Source: a virus
Reading direction: 5' to 3' (one strand)
Virus record (IMG/VR): IMGVR_UViG_3300025133_000489
Coordinates: 1-27,955 of that record
DNA length: 27,955 nt
The first letter of the stretch is position 1. Every line of letters starts with the position of its first letter. The notes under the pieces are model-generated. The model saw only the letters and a list, made by a program, of their open reading frames with translations. It was not told where the DNA came from and did no database searches. The position numbers and the translations under genes were made by a program. This document shows, piece by piece, positions 13,307 through 21,447 of the stretch.

Positions 13307-13455
13307 ACTTAACGAATGAAGAAAAGTTGCTCATTGAAAAGGCTCTATGTCGACAGGTGACCAACTTATCCAGAGAGAAAGCTCCAGAGGCAGTCATCTC
13401 TGTTGTGGAGACGTTACTGTTGAAGATCGCAAAGATAGACAAGGAGCAGGGATGA
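13294..13455 (+). CDS. Hypothetical protein, 53 residues
   Basis: Strong AAGGAGG (13280-13286) precedes the ATG. It begins MYLLNLTNEEKLLIEKALCR and is predicted largely helical (EKLLIEKALCRQV; EAVISVVETLLLKIAKI). Its stop overlaps the terminase large subunit start (ATGA), so translation is coupled. No family recognised; small helical proteins of this kind are common between terminase genes. Confidence 0.6.
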   Translation: MYLLNLTNEEKLLIEKALCRQVTNLSREKAPEAVISVVETLLLKIAKIDKEQG

Positions 13456-15032
13456 TTGCCAAGTTGGAATCAACGCTCATCGATCCGATGAAGCTCATCA
13501 AGTTGTGCTGGCCCTCCGTTACAATCTACCGGGAGCAGAAGGAGATCCTGTACAGCGTTGAAGAGAATCCCGAGACGGTTGTTCCTGCTGCTAATCAGCT
13601 CGGTAAGGACTTCATCGGAGCTTTGTGCGTGTTGGTGTTCTTTCTGCGAAGACAGTCCGCACGGGTCGTCACAACGTCCGTAGACCAACCTCAGCTTGAA
13701 CAAGTATTGTGGGGAGAGATTGCAAACTTCATAGCGACCAGCGAGTACAAGCTACCGCTGAGGGTGAACCACCTCAGTATCAGACGTGTGGACAAGTATG
13801 GCAATGAAGATCCTAAAGGATATCTGATTGGTCGAACTGCAGCGAATCAGGCCGGTCTTCAGGGGCATCACCTTGCAAGAGGACCGGGAGGTACTCCGAC
13901 AACAATGGCGATGTATGACGAAGCAAGTGGTATCCATCCAGACATGTTTCAAGCGACTGCAGCGTGGAGACATACCATGCTCATCATTGGCAACTGCTTT
14001 CCCTGTCGAAACTATTTCTATCAGAGCAGTAAGGAAGGAGACCTCAGAGATCCACTTGATTCATCTCGACTATTACGGAAGGTAATCAAGATCAAGGCAG
14101 AACATTCCCCGAACGTTCGACTTGCATTGAGAGAAATAGAGCAGGGTCACAAACCTAGTTTTGAAGAACTGATACCCGGAGTTGTAGGCTACCGGGATTT
14201 GATCGTTCGCAGGTCGACATGGAATGAAATGGCTCAGAAGATAGGACTGGACGCAGAGTTCTATGAGGGAGCTGATGTTAAGATGTACCCCGATGAGCGT
14301 ATTCAGCAATCGGAAGAACGCTACCTCACCAACAACGACGACACAGCGATGAGCATTGGAGTGGACCCTGCTGCTGGCGGTGACAACACTTCTTTTGCTG
14401 TTGCCAGTGAAACCAAGTTGTTGAAGTTGAAATCGATGAAGACACCGAACACAATGGAAATCGTTTACAAGACCATTGACCTGATCCATACCTACGGAGT
14501 GAAGGCTCAGAACGTGGGGATTGATGCCGGTGGAGGTGGAATACAGATCGCTCACCAGCTAAGGGCGAAAGGATACAGGGTACGGACGATCAACTTCGGT
14601 GGATCGTTTAAGCTGCAGAAGCGTGCTGGAGTTGCTCCAGTGCGTGTGCGTAACGAAGCGGAAGAAAAGATGCAGGCATACAGAAACAAGCGAGCGTTCA
14701 TGTATCACCTGCTTTGTTTACGTTTAGATGAGAACAGCGGATACTCATTGTTCGATATCAGTACGGAGCAGTTTAGATATACATCAGACTTCAAGTCTTG
14801 TACACTTAGAGAACAGATGGACCCGATTCCTTTTCTGATCGACAACAAAGGAGTGATTTTTATGTTGTCTAAAGCGAGGAAGACACAAATCCCGGGTCAA
14901 CTGAATGCGGATAAGGAGATGACGTTAACCGAAATAGTGGGACACTCACCCGATGAATTGGAATCTGTGTTACTTGCATTGATGATTCAATATGAGAAAC
15001 CTCTTACACTGGGAGGTGGACTGGGAGGGTAG
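13452..15032 (+). CDS. terL: Terminase large subunit
   Basis: ATPase-nuclease of the DNA packaging motor. The ATPase half has a Walker-A-like AANQLGKD (46-53, K52), a Walker-B-like MAMYDEASGI (152-161, D156-E157) and a coupling segment after it. The RNase-H-like nuclease half has D305 in SIGVDPAAGGDNTS, D358 in GIDAGGGG and D501 in HSPDELESVLLAL, the expected three acidic residues. Walker A ends in KD rather than KS/KT, which occurs in some phage terminases but is worth noting. The ATG at 13452 has AAGGAG upstream; the open frame extends upstream but overlaps another gene. 526 residues is a normal length. Confidence 0.9.
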   Translation: MIAKLESTLIDPMKLIKLCWPSVTIYREQKEILYSVEENPETVVPAANQLGKDFIGALCVLVFFLRRQSARVVTTSVDQPQLEQVLWGEIANFIATSEYKLPLRVNHLSIRRVDKYGNEDPKGYLIGRTAANQAGLQGHHLARGPGGTPTTMAMYDEASGIHPDMFQATAAWRHTMLIIGNCFPCRNYFYQSSKEGDLRDPLDSSRLLRKVIKIKAEHSPNVRLALREIEQGHKPSFEELIPGVVGYRDLIVRRSTWNEMAQKIGLDAEFYEGADVKMYPDERIQQSEERYLTNNDDTAMSIGVDPAAGGDNTSFAVASETKLLKLKSMKTPNTMEIVYKTIDLIHTYGVKAQNVGIDAGGGGIQIAHQLRAKGYRVRTINFGGSFKLQKRAGVAPVRVRNEAEEKMQAYRNKRAFMYHLLCLRLDENSGYSLFDISTEQFRYTSDFKSCTLREQMDPIPFLIDNKGVIFMLSKARKTQIPGQLNADKEMTLTEIVGHSPDELESVLLALMIQYEKPLTLGGGLGG

Positions 15033-15033
15033 T

Positions 15034-15168
15034 GTGGAAGAGGACCCAATGGAAGATCCTTATTTACTGATGAAAGAGACTGCTCAAGCGGTCGGATGGT
15101 TTTTAATCAAGACTGCGGTTGTCGTAGGTCTTATCACATATGGTTTACACTTAGGAGGAATATTATGA
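15034..15168 (+). CDS. Small membrane protein, 44 residues
   Basis: GTG start with GGAGGG just upstream, 1 base after the large terminase stop; its own stop overlaps the portal start (ATGA). It has an acidic N terminus (VEEDPMEDPYLLMKE) and one hydrophobic segment (GWFLIKTAVVVGLITYGLHLGG). An ATG at 15049 is the alternative start. The function is unknown; the tight coupling on both sides supports reality. Confidence 0.5.
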   Translation: MEEDPMEDPYLLMKETAQAVGWFLIKTAVVVGLITYGLHLGGIL

Positions 15169-16748
15169 GCACGACAGAAATCGATTTCACTGAGACTGAA
15201 GGTCTTACAGCAGAACAGATGATGAACGAGAAAGCACAGATCCGACAGGATAAGATGGATTTCGTGGCTAACTCACATTCAAGGTCTGCAGCACTGCTGG
15301 AGAAACTGTTGGACCCACGGAGAGACGTGGATAGGGAGTGTGGGTTTCCTGTCGAGATGGATGAGACGATCATTGCTCGGATGCGTACTCGTAACAGTCT
15401 GGCGGATAAGGTGCTGAGCCTGTATCCCAACCACTGTTGGAAGACATCACCAGAGATCTTAGAGAATGCAGATCCAGATGACGTTACAGATTTTGAAAAA
15501 GCGTTTGAAGACCTGCACTCGTCTCTCCGTATTGACAATGTTCCTGTTGACAGGAAAGACGAGGAACGGGTGACGTGGTTCAACGACAACGAATCCTCTC
15601 CGTTGTGGAACATCTTTCGCAGAGCACATAAGCTCAGTGGAGTCGGTGTCAATGGATACGGGGTAATCCTGTTGGGGTTTAATGATGGGGCAGATATGGA
15701 TGAACCTGTCGAGCCTGCGGAGAGTCTTCGGTTGATCTACGCTACTCCCTATGAAGAGAGTCATGCGAGTGTTGCTTCCTTTGGAGAGGATGCTACTTCG
15801 AAAGACTACCGGCGTCCGTTGACTTACAACCTGACCACAGACGATGGAACGGTAAGTCTTCGCAGTGGTCAATCCACAGTGCAGTCGGCAAGGACAAACA
15901 CGACGTTCACCGTTCACCACAGTCGTGTCATTCACATCTGTAACGATCCAGAGTCTTCAGAGTTGTTCAGCCAGTCTCTGCTCCAGAAAGTCTGGAACCC
16001 ATTGTTGGGAACGGACAAGTTGATCGGAGCAGGTCCAGAAGGATACTGGAAAATGGCATTCACCAAGCTCCTGTTGGAAACGATGCCTGGTATCACGAAG
16101 GACGACGTGGATGTAGACTCAATGCGTGATGAGATCTTCAAGTTTGAGAATTCCATGCAGGGAGTGCTGGCATTCTTTGGTATGAAGGGAAATAGTGTAG
16201 CTCCAGAGGTCACAGATCCTGGTCCTTTCATGGACATGCTCACTGACTGGATTTCTATGGCGATGGATTGCCCTAAACGGATCTTCATGGGTAGTGAGCG
16301 TGGAGAACTGGCTTCCAGTCAGGATAAGCAGGGTTGGAACGAAGTGATCGCAGGTCTTCAAACAGGATTTGTATCTCCTCGAATCATCGCTCCGTTTATC
16401 GACCGTTTGATATACCTGAAGGTTCTGCCAGAGCCTTCTGAGGGGTACTACATCGAATGGCCAGAACTTAACAAGCAAAGCAAGTTGGAGTCAGCAGACG
16501 TTGCAGGCAAGCGAGCTGAAGCTATGGTCAAGTATGTCTCCGGTGGTGTTGGCGACGTACTCATGGGAGCAGACGATTTCCTCAAGAGGGAAATGGGTTA
16601 CTCGCAGGTAGACGTTAGGGAGATCTCAGAGAACTTCGAACCACTGCCTCAGATAGACACAGGAGAAGGAATAGAGAAAAGTCCTGTCATTCCACTGAAG
16701 ACACCAATCACCAGACCACCTCAAGGGGAAAAATCTAATGGAGGCTGA
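15165..16748 (+). CDS. Portal protein (DUF1073-like)
   Basis: Forms the dodecameric ring through which DNA enters the capsid. The 527-residue sequence follows the DUF1073/Phage_portal type: SLADKVLSLYPNHCWKTSPEI (86-106), GVGVNGYGVILLGFNDG (157-173), a beta-rich clip region, VHHSRVIHICNDPE, and CPKRIFMGSERGELASSQDKQ leading into the long stem helices. Its place directly after the large terminase and before the Mu gpF-like gene is canonical. The ATG at 15165 has GGAGGA upstream and overlaps the preceding small gene (ATGA). Start choice removes an upstream extension that lies in the 44-residue gene. Confidence 0.85.
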   Translation: MSTTEIDFTETEGLTAEQMMNEKAQIRQDKMDFVANSHSRSAALLEKLLDPRRDVDRECGFPVEMDETIIARMRTRNSLADKVLSLYPNHCWKTSPEILENADPDDVTDFEKAFEDLHSSLRIDNVPVDRKDEERVTWFNDNESSPLWNIFRRAHKLSGVGVNGYGVILLGFNDGADMDEPVEPAESLRLIYATPYEESHASVASFGEDATSKDYRRPLTYNLTTDDGTVSLRSGQSTVQSARTNTTFTVHHSRVIHICNDPESSELFSQSLLQKVWNPLLGTDKLIGAGPEGYWKMAFTKLLLETMPGITKDDVDVDSMRDEIFKFENSMQGVLAFFGMKGNSVAPEVTDPGPFMDMLTDWISMAMDCPKRIFMGSERGELASSQDKQGWNEVIAGLQTGFVSPRIIAPFIDRLIYLKVLPEPSEGYYIEWPELNKQSKLESADVAGKRAEAMVKYVSGGVGDVLMGADDFLKREMGYSQVDVREISENFEPLPQIDTGEGIEKSPVIPLKTPITRPPQGEKSNGG

Positions 16749-16962
16749 CATACGTTCCGTTGATAAAGGAGACTGTGGAAGAGTCTTCGATGCGAAGGGA
16801 TTGGAAGTTGAGAATTGTATTTGGGCTAACCTGAAAACAGGTGAGTGTGAATCTTTTGTAACGAACAGAATTGGAAAGTTCATTATCAACGCTAAGAAGG
16901 ATGCGTTTGAAAAACTCAGACAGGTGCGTCCAGCTCCAATGAGATTTGAAAGGGTTGAGTGA
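16738..16962 (+). CDS. Hypothetical protein, 74 residues, portal-adjacent
   Basis: Overlaps the portal end by 11 bases and the minor head gene start by one base. The sequence DAKGLEVENCIWANLKTGEC (18-37) followed by ESFVTNRIGKFI resembles a small beta-rich family often found next to portal genes in phages, with 'DxxG...v.wADt.TGe...y' spacing. Role unknown; a head accessory protein is plausible. Confidence 0.65.
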   Translation: MEADIRSVDKGDCGRVFDAKGLEVENCIWANLKTGECESFVTNRIGKFIINAKKDAFEKLRQVRPAPMRFERVE

Positions 16963-17933
16963 TGCCTAACGTAGATCCCAGCAGATCCAAGATATTGAGA
17001 GAACGGTTTGAGCGTGAGTTCATTCGCCGTTACAAGAAACTCAGACGCGATGTGATTGATAAGGTCGATACCGAAGATTCCTTTGGACTGAAGGCCATCA
17101 ACAACACAGTGTGGAAACCACTATCCCAGGACAAGCAAGTAAAAGAGTTTGAAAAGTGGCTGTCAACACAAGTGAAGGGGACCGTAGAGAACGGGAACTA
17201 TTGGACGCCATACATCAAAGAGAGTTACGAAAAAGGAACGTCACGTATGTACCGGGACGTGAACAAATCTCAGCTCGCTACTGATGCAGTTGGACTGGAT
17301 AGCAGTACAAAACAGTTCATCAAGTTCTCGTTGACTCGACCGGAGACAGTAGCCAAAGTGAAGATGATGGCGGGACGTGTGTTCACTGATCTGCAGGGAG
17401 TTAACTCTGCGATGAGTACACAGATGTCCCGTGTCCTTGTGGAAGGTATGTCAAGAGGAGACAGTCCACGTCTCATGGCCAAAAACATGGCTGATCGTGT
17501 GGACAAGATCGGCATCACCCGTGCTCGCATGATCGCAAGGACAGAGGTGATTCGGGTCCATGCTGAAGGGCAGTTAGACACGCTTGAAAGTTTAGGACTG
17601 GACAAGGTCCAGATCATGGTGGAATGGACGACGTCCGCTTCCCCCTGTCCATTATGCTCCGACATGTCTGGAGCAGTGTTTAAGGTAAAGGAGGCCAGAG
17701 GGCTCATTCCTAGGCATCCAAATTGTGTCTGCGTCTTTATACCTGCGAACCTCGGAGAGAGTCCCAGAGGGCAGCAGAGAGGACAGAAGAAGGTCAGAAA
17801 GGCGGTTGACAGATCGCTCAAGTCAGAGCGTCCCAAGAGCAAAAAGAATCAGTCCATTGATGCAGACAGACGGGCATCACGTTGGGCAGGAAGTCAGGTT
17901 AGAATCACTAAACGAAAAAGGAGAACCAAATGA
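16962..17933 (+). CDS. Mu gpF-like minor head (head morphogenesis) protein
   Basis: Minor capsid protein packaged in or near the portal vertex. The C-terminal gpF domain is clear: IARTEVIRVHAEGQLDTLESLG (about 192-213), VEWTTSASPCPLCSDMSG (about 220-237) with C229 and C232, and RHPNCVCVFIPA with C255 and C257, which may bind zinc. The N-terminal two thirds is helical, with a WTPYIKESYEKGTSRMYRD segment typical of this family. The C terminus is strongly basic. The ATG at 16962 overlaps the preceding stop (TGATG). Standard position after the portal. Confidence 0.85.
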   Translation: MPNVDPSRSKILRERFEREFIRRYKKLRRDVIDKVDTEDSFGLKAINNTVWKPLSQDKQVKEFEKWLSTQVKGTVENGNYWTPYIKESYEKGTSRMYRDVNKSQLATDAVGLDSSTKQFIKFSLTRPETVAKVKMMAGRVFTDLQGVNSAMSTQMSRVLVEGMSRGDSPRLMAKNMADRVDKIGITRARMIARTEVIRVHAEGQLDTLESLGLDKVQIMVEWTTSASPCPLCSDMSGAVFKVKEARGLIPRHPNCVCVFIPANLGESPRGQQRGQKKVRKAVDRSLKSERPKSKKNQSIDADRRASRWAGSQVRITKRKRRTK

Positions 17934-18229
17934 GCGACGAACCTGTTGACATGGAAGTAGGTGCGGAAGATCTGCTAAGACATAAACCCGTTCCATTGGG
18001 AAATCTGCAGTCGTTCATGGAGGAGGTGGAGTTGGTACGCAATACCGATTCCTGTTGTGACCTTGAACTACAAACCAAGTTCATAAACCAAAGACACGAT
18101 TTCAACCTGGAAGACATAACCCTTCCAGCTCCTTACTCCATGACGTTCAAGGGGAGCAAGACCACAGTCCATTGGCCTCCTAGTGAACGATTCTTGCGAG
18201 CGAAGAAAACAATTGAGGGGATGACATGA
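17930..18229 (+). CDS. Hypothetical protein, 99 residues
   Basis: Starts in ATGA overlap with the minor head gene and ends in ATGA overlap with the nuclease gene. Acidic N terminus (MSDEPVDMEVGAEDLLRHK), then a beta-like C-terminal part (LPAPYSMTFKGSKTTVHWPP). Not recognised. Confidence 0.65.
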   Translation: MSDEPVDMEVGAEDLLRHKPVPLGNLQSFMEEVELVRNTDSCCDLELQTKFINQRHDFNLEDITLPAPYSMTFKGSKTTVHWPPSERFLRAKKTIEGMT

Positions 18230-18699
18230 AACCTAATTTCTTTCTGATTTGTGTTGCCGTGTTTGGAGCCACCTTTGGATATGGAGTGATAATAAGCGAT
18301 GAGGTTGAAGATATTCAAAATCGCTATCGGGAACCTCCTGTTTCTCAAAGTCTGGAGTTTGAACCTTACGTCTATCAAGCGGAAGTGGTCTCTGTCTATG
18401 ATGCTGACACCGTAACACTGGACGTGGATTTAGGGTTCAACATTACGACAGAGCAGAAGTTCAGACTGTACGGAATCGACGCATGGGAGATGAGAGGTGA
18501 CGAGCGTTCAAAGGGTACAATTGCAAGAGACTGGTTGAGGGGTCAGATACCTGATGGATCAACTGTGTACATCAAGACAGAGAAGGACAAGCAAGGAAAG
18601 TATGGACGTTACTTGGCGACCATCCACAAAGACATCGGGGAAGGATCTCTGAATGTTAAGTTGGTGGAATTAGGACATGCCGTTTTCAAGGAGTACTGA
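18226..18699 (+). CDS. Membrane-anchored or exported staphylococcal-type nuclease
   Basis: SNase (TNase) fold endonuclease, cutting DNA or RNA with Ca2+. All catalytic positions are present: the DADTVTLD strand (59-66) with metal-binding aspartates, R80 in KFRLYGID, D85, E88 in WEMRGDE and R128 in GKYGRYLA. An N-terminal hydrophobic stretch FFLICVAVFGATFGYGVII (5-23) after MKPN is a signal anchor or signal peptide without a clear cleavage site, so the enzyme probably acts in the periplasm or at the membrane. It is 157 residues, with a short linker 24-48. Encoded in the head operon with coupled neighbours. It could degrade host or competing DNA at the envelope; that is inference. Confidence 0.85.
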   Translation: MKPNFFLICVAVFGATFGYGVIISDEVEDIQNRYREPPVSQSLEFEPYVYQAEVVSVYDADTVTLDVDLGFNITTEQKFRLYGIDAWEMRGDERSKGTIARDWLRGQIPDGSTVYIKTEKDKQGKYGRYLATIHKDIGEGSLNVKLVELGHAVFKEY

Positions 18700-18700
18700 C

Positions 18701-19198
18701 ATGATTGCTGTCTGCTTAACTGACACCAAAACCAGAATCAGAACGTTTGACACAGACCATCTGGAAGACGTTCTTAACATTGAAAGAATGAGCTTTCCTA
18801 ATCCGTGGGACTGGAAAGATTTTCACAACTACATGAGTGATCTCACTTTCAATGGTTATGTTATAACCTATTCTCCAGCTCCCTCCGAGACTGAATTTGT
18901 GGTTGGATATCTGGTATATCAGGCCATCCTTGATTCTGTGAGAATCTTCAACGTAGCTGTCCATCCAGATTTTCGATGGTTTGGATTGGGGAACAAGTTG
19001 GTCACGCGTTTGAAACAACGTACAACCTTAGTTCCTTCTTTGAAAGTTGTTGATACACTGGTCTGTGAAAAGAACCTTGACGCTCAGTTGTTCTTTCAAC
19101 ATCTGGGATTCAATTGGGTCGAGACTGTCAGGAAGGCATACATTGAAGGAGACGGGAACGCATACAGGATGGAACTATCCCTAAAGGAACAAAAGTAG
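18701..19198 (+). CDS. GNAT family N-acetyltransferase (RimI-like)
   Basis: Acetyl-CoA-dependent acetyltransferase. Motif A is IFNVAVHPDFRWFGLGNKLV (82-101), with the acetyl-CoA pyrophosphate loop RWFGLG (92-97). N-terminal IERMSFPNPWDWKDF (27-41) and C-terminal CEKNLDAQLFFQHLGFNWVE resemble RimI-type protein N-terminal acetyltransferases. The ATG at 18701 lies one base after the nuclease stop; the earlier frame start at 18677 is inside that gene. The substrate could be a phage or host protein, or an amine on a modified base. Confidence 0.82.
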   Translation: MIAVCLTDTKTRIRTFDTDHLEDVLNIERMSFPNPWDWKDFHNYMSDLTFNGYVITYSPAPSETEFVVGYLVYQAILDSVRIFNVAVHPDFRWFGLGNKLVTRLKQRTTLVPSLKVVDTLVCEKNLDAQLFFQHLGFNWVETVRKAYIEGDGNAYRMELSLKEQK

Positions 19199-19461
19199 TG
19201 AGATCAATGCCTCAATATACGGAACTGGAACATCAGCTTGACCTTCTTTTAAGTGACGGGAAACGTCACTCGTTTGCAGAGATACGGAAGGTTGTTAGAG
19301 AACACTACGACGACAGTCAACTGTCCAACGCTAACGTTACACAGGCAGTGAAGCGACTGCGGAAGAAGATGAGAACCCTGGAACCTCAGTGCGAAGTTGT
19401 TAACACTTTTGCAGGGTATAAGGGATATTGGAGGAAGTTTCGCAGGCTCGATGACAGCTAA
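19198..19461 (+). CDS. Small winged-helix DNA-binding protein
   Basis: 87 residues. LEHQLDLLLSDGKRHSFAEI, RKVVREHYDDSQLSNANVTQ and AVKRLRKKM form three helices of a winged helix-turn-helix, followed by a VVNTFAGYKGYWR wing. The GTG at 19198 has AAGGAAC about 9 bases upstream and overlaps the GNAT stop; the ATG at 19207 is the alternative. It is the last gene of its operon and ends exactly where the second 22-bp repeat begins, so it could be a regulator acting at such sites, though that link is only positional. Confidence 0.65.
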   Translation: MRSMPQYTELEHQLDLLLSDGKRHSFAEIRKVVREHYDDSQLSNANVTQAVKRLRKKMRTLEPQCEVVNTFAGYKGYWRKFRRLDDS

Positions 19462-19480
19462 CCCGCTATATGAGCCTAAT
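19459..19480 (-). repeat. 22-bp intergenic repeat, copy 2 (inverted)
   Basis: The reverse complement of this stretch matches 11474-11495 at 20 of 22 positions (core TTAGGCTCATATAGCGGGTT). It begins with the stop codon of the winged-helix gene and lies 66 bases before the protease/scaffold gene. The remaining 19481-19546 shows only the GGGAG ribosome-binding site. Confidence 0.6.
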
Positions 19481-19546
19481 GAAACGTCAATTATTTACAA
19501 ATCCGTCCTCGCCATTTAGATTTCCCCTAATCCAAGGGAGATTTGA

Positions 19547-20980
19547 ATGGCGATTACAATTGTGAACTCAAAGTTGAAGACAGGCTTCCGTAAGGAGCGT
19601 CTTCACGACCGTCCGCATATCGTTATTCCTACAACCATGATCGTTCCCGGTGTCCTTAACGGATCTGCCGGTGCTGGTTACTACTCGAAAGAGGAAAACC
19701 AAAAGAGCGTTGATCTATGGAATGGAATGCCTGTCGTAGCACCTGAACATCCGAACGATGAAGGCAAGTTTGTCTCCGCTCGGTCTCCAGATATCCTAAA
19801 TAAGTTTGGTGTCGGAATTGTGCTTAACACTCGCAATGAGAACAACCTCACAGCAGAGACATGGTTGGACGAGCGTAAGACACAGGAGGTAGATCCTCGA
19901 ATCCTGTGGAGAATATACAACAACGAACCAGTTGAAGTGAGTACTGGTTTATCTGCAGTACATAACAAGACTCCAGGAGAGTTCAAAGGGTCACGGTATG
20001 ATTGGGCAGCGTTGAACTATCGGCCTGACCACCTTGCAATCCTTACCGATCAAATTGGAGCGTGTTCTCTGGCAGATGGATGTGGACTGATGGTCAATCA
20101 GCTTACGTTCGACCAGATCCACACTCAGCTCTCATTGCTGTTGCGAGAACAGCACGCTGGATCAAATGAGATCACCTACCTTGAAGATGTCACCAGCACT
20201 TATGTGATTTACATGCTGGGAGACCAATTGCGAAAACAACCATACACGAAGACACGGGATGAACTCTCTTTGACAGGAGCTTCGGTGAATGTCGAATTGA
20301 AAAAGTCCTATGTGGTTGTCAACAGTGTTGTTGACGATCAATCAGCAGTAAGCAATTCCGCAAAAGGATCTGCTATGAATAAGACCGAAATGGTCAACTC
20401 AATTATCAACAGCGGTTGCGACTGCTGGGGAGAGGGTGAACGGGAGATCCTTAACGGATTTACCGAAGACCATCTTCAACGGATGAACAAAGGACTCACA
20501 ATCTTTGACAAACAGAACAAGATTGTGAACACGCTTCGCAAAGGTATGGAGACCGATGAATTCACCGTCACGTTCAACGACGATGAAACAGGAATCCTGG
20601 TCAACACCAAAACCAAACCTGTCACAGAACCTGTTCAGGAACCTGTACAGAACCACAAGATCACGATGGAAGATCTTCCTCAGGAGTTGCAGGATCAGCT
20701 TGCTTTCGCCAAGTCGGTTCAGAACCGTGAGAAGGATACCATCATTGAAGAAATCGTTGGCAACTCCAGCGATGAGAAAAAGGAAGGTCTCAGAAAGACT
20801 CTGGCCTCCAAATCTTTTGCTGATCTGCAGTTCATGAAAGAACTCATTCCAGCTCCAGTCACAGCAGTTTCAAACTTCGCAGGTCGTTCCGGTGGTCAGG
20901 CTCCAAAGCAGACATCGGAATCGAACTTCGACAATGACGACGCTTTGACTGTTAACGCATTCACCTTTCAGGAGAATTAA
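19547..20980 (+). CDS. DUF2213 prohead protease fused to scaffold-like tail
   Basis: The N-terminal part is DUF2213: VVAPEHPNDEGKFVSARSPD (63-82), ILNKFGVGIVLNTRN, NLTAETWLDE, PVEVSTGL (128-135) and RPDHLAILTDQIGACSLADG (159-178). H68, S132 and H162 are candidate catalytic residues. The C-terminal half (about 280-477) is acidic and helical, with a TEPVQEPVQ repeat linker near 357-366 and a Q/E/K-rich coiled segment, like capsid scaffolds. A fused protease-scaffold directly before cement and capsid genes is a known arrangement. GGGAG lies upstream of the ATG. It starts a new transcription unit after the 22-bp repeat. Confidence 0.8.
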   Translation: MAITIVNSKLKTGFRKERLHDRPHIVIPTTMIVPGVLNGSAGAGYYSKEENQKSVDLWNGMPVVAPEHPNDEGKFVSARSPDILNKFGVGIVLNTRNENNLTAETWLDERKTQEVDPRILWRIYNNEPVEVSTGLSAVHNKTPGEFKGSRYDWAALNYRPDHLAILTDQIGACSLADGCGLMVNQLTFDQIHTQLSLLLREQHAGSNEITYLEDVTSTYVIYMLGDQLRKQPYTKTRDELSLTGASVNVELKKSYVVVNSVVDDQSAVSNSAKGSAMNKTEMVNSIINSGCDCWGEGEREILNGFTEDHLQRMNKGLTIFDKQNKIVNTLRKGMETDEFTVTFNDDETGILVNTKTKPVTEPVQEPVQNHKITMEDLPQELQDQLAFAKSVQNREKDTIIEEIVGNSSDEKKEGLRKTLASKSFADLQFMKELIPAPVTAVSNFAGRSGGQAPKQTSESNFDNDDALTVNAFTFQEN

Positions 20981-20982
20981 AA

Positions 20983-21444
20983 ATGGCTAAGGGCAATTCA
21001 ATAGTCCTGTCCGCTGCTCCACGTGGAGTCCACAGTGAAGGTACTGTGAACGGTGCTGCTGTCCAGCCTGGCATGTTGCTTCAGCTTGACGTTAGTGCCG
21101 GACTCGACAGCGACGGACGACCTCATTATGAGTTGTATGCTGGAGGCACTGGTCTCCGCTCACCTCTCATCGTTGCTGACATCGGCTTCCGTGGTGGAAT
21201 CGCTTCCACTGTATACGCCGACAATGACCGCATCCGAGTTTACTACCCTCTTCCGGGTGACGAACTCAACGTACTTGTTAAGACCGGACAGGTCCTAACG
21301 TTCGGAGCACTTCTGATTTCAGAGACTGCCACCGGACTTGTACTTCTCACCACTGGTACGCCGGAGACTGAGCCTTTCATCTCATTGGAAGCTCAGACCA
21401 CTTCTGGTAGCGAGTTGGTTCACGTTCTTTGCACAGGAGTCTAA
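20983..21444 (+). CDS. Head decoration (cement) protein
   Basis: 153 residues, Gly/Ala/Leu/Val-rich and beta-rich, lacking cysteine except near the C terminus. It begins MAKGNSIVLSAAPRGVHSEG and contains RIRVYYPLPGDELNVLVKTG (86-105) and GQVLTFGALLISET. This is the pattern of small capsid-stabilising proteins found between scaffold and major capsid genes. The ATG is 2 bases after the upstream stop, with GGAG inside the upstream gene's 3' end, and it is 3 bases from the capsid gene. Function is assigned mainly by composition and position. Confidence 0.75.
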   Translation: MAKGNSIVLSAAPRGVHSEGTVNGAAVQPGMLLQLDVSAGLDSDGRPHYELYAGGTGLRSPLIVADIGFRGGIASTVYADNDRIRVYYPLPGDELNVLVKTGQVLTFGALLISETATGLVLLTTGTPETEPFISLEAQTTSGSELVHVLCTGV

Positions 21445-21447
21445 CCT

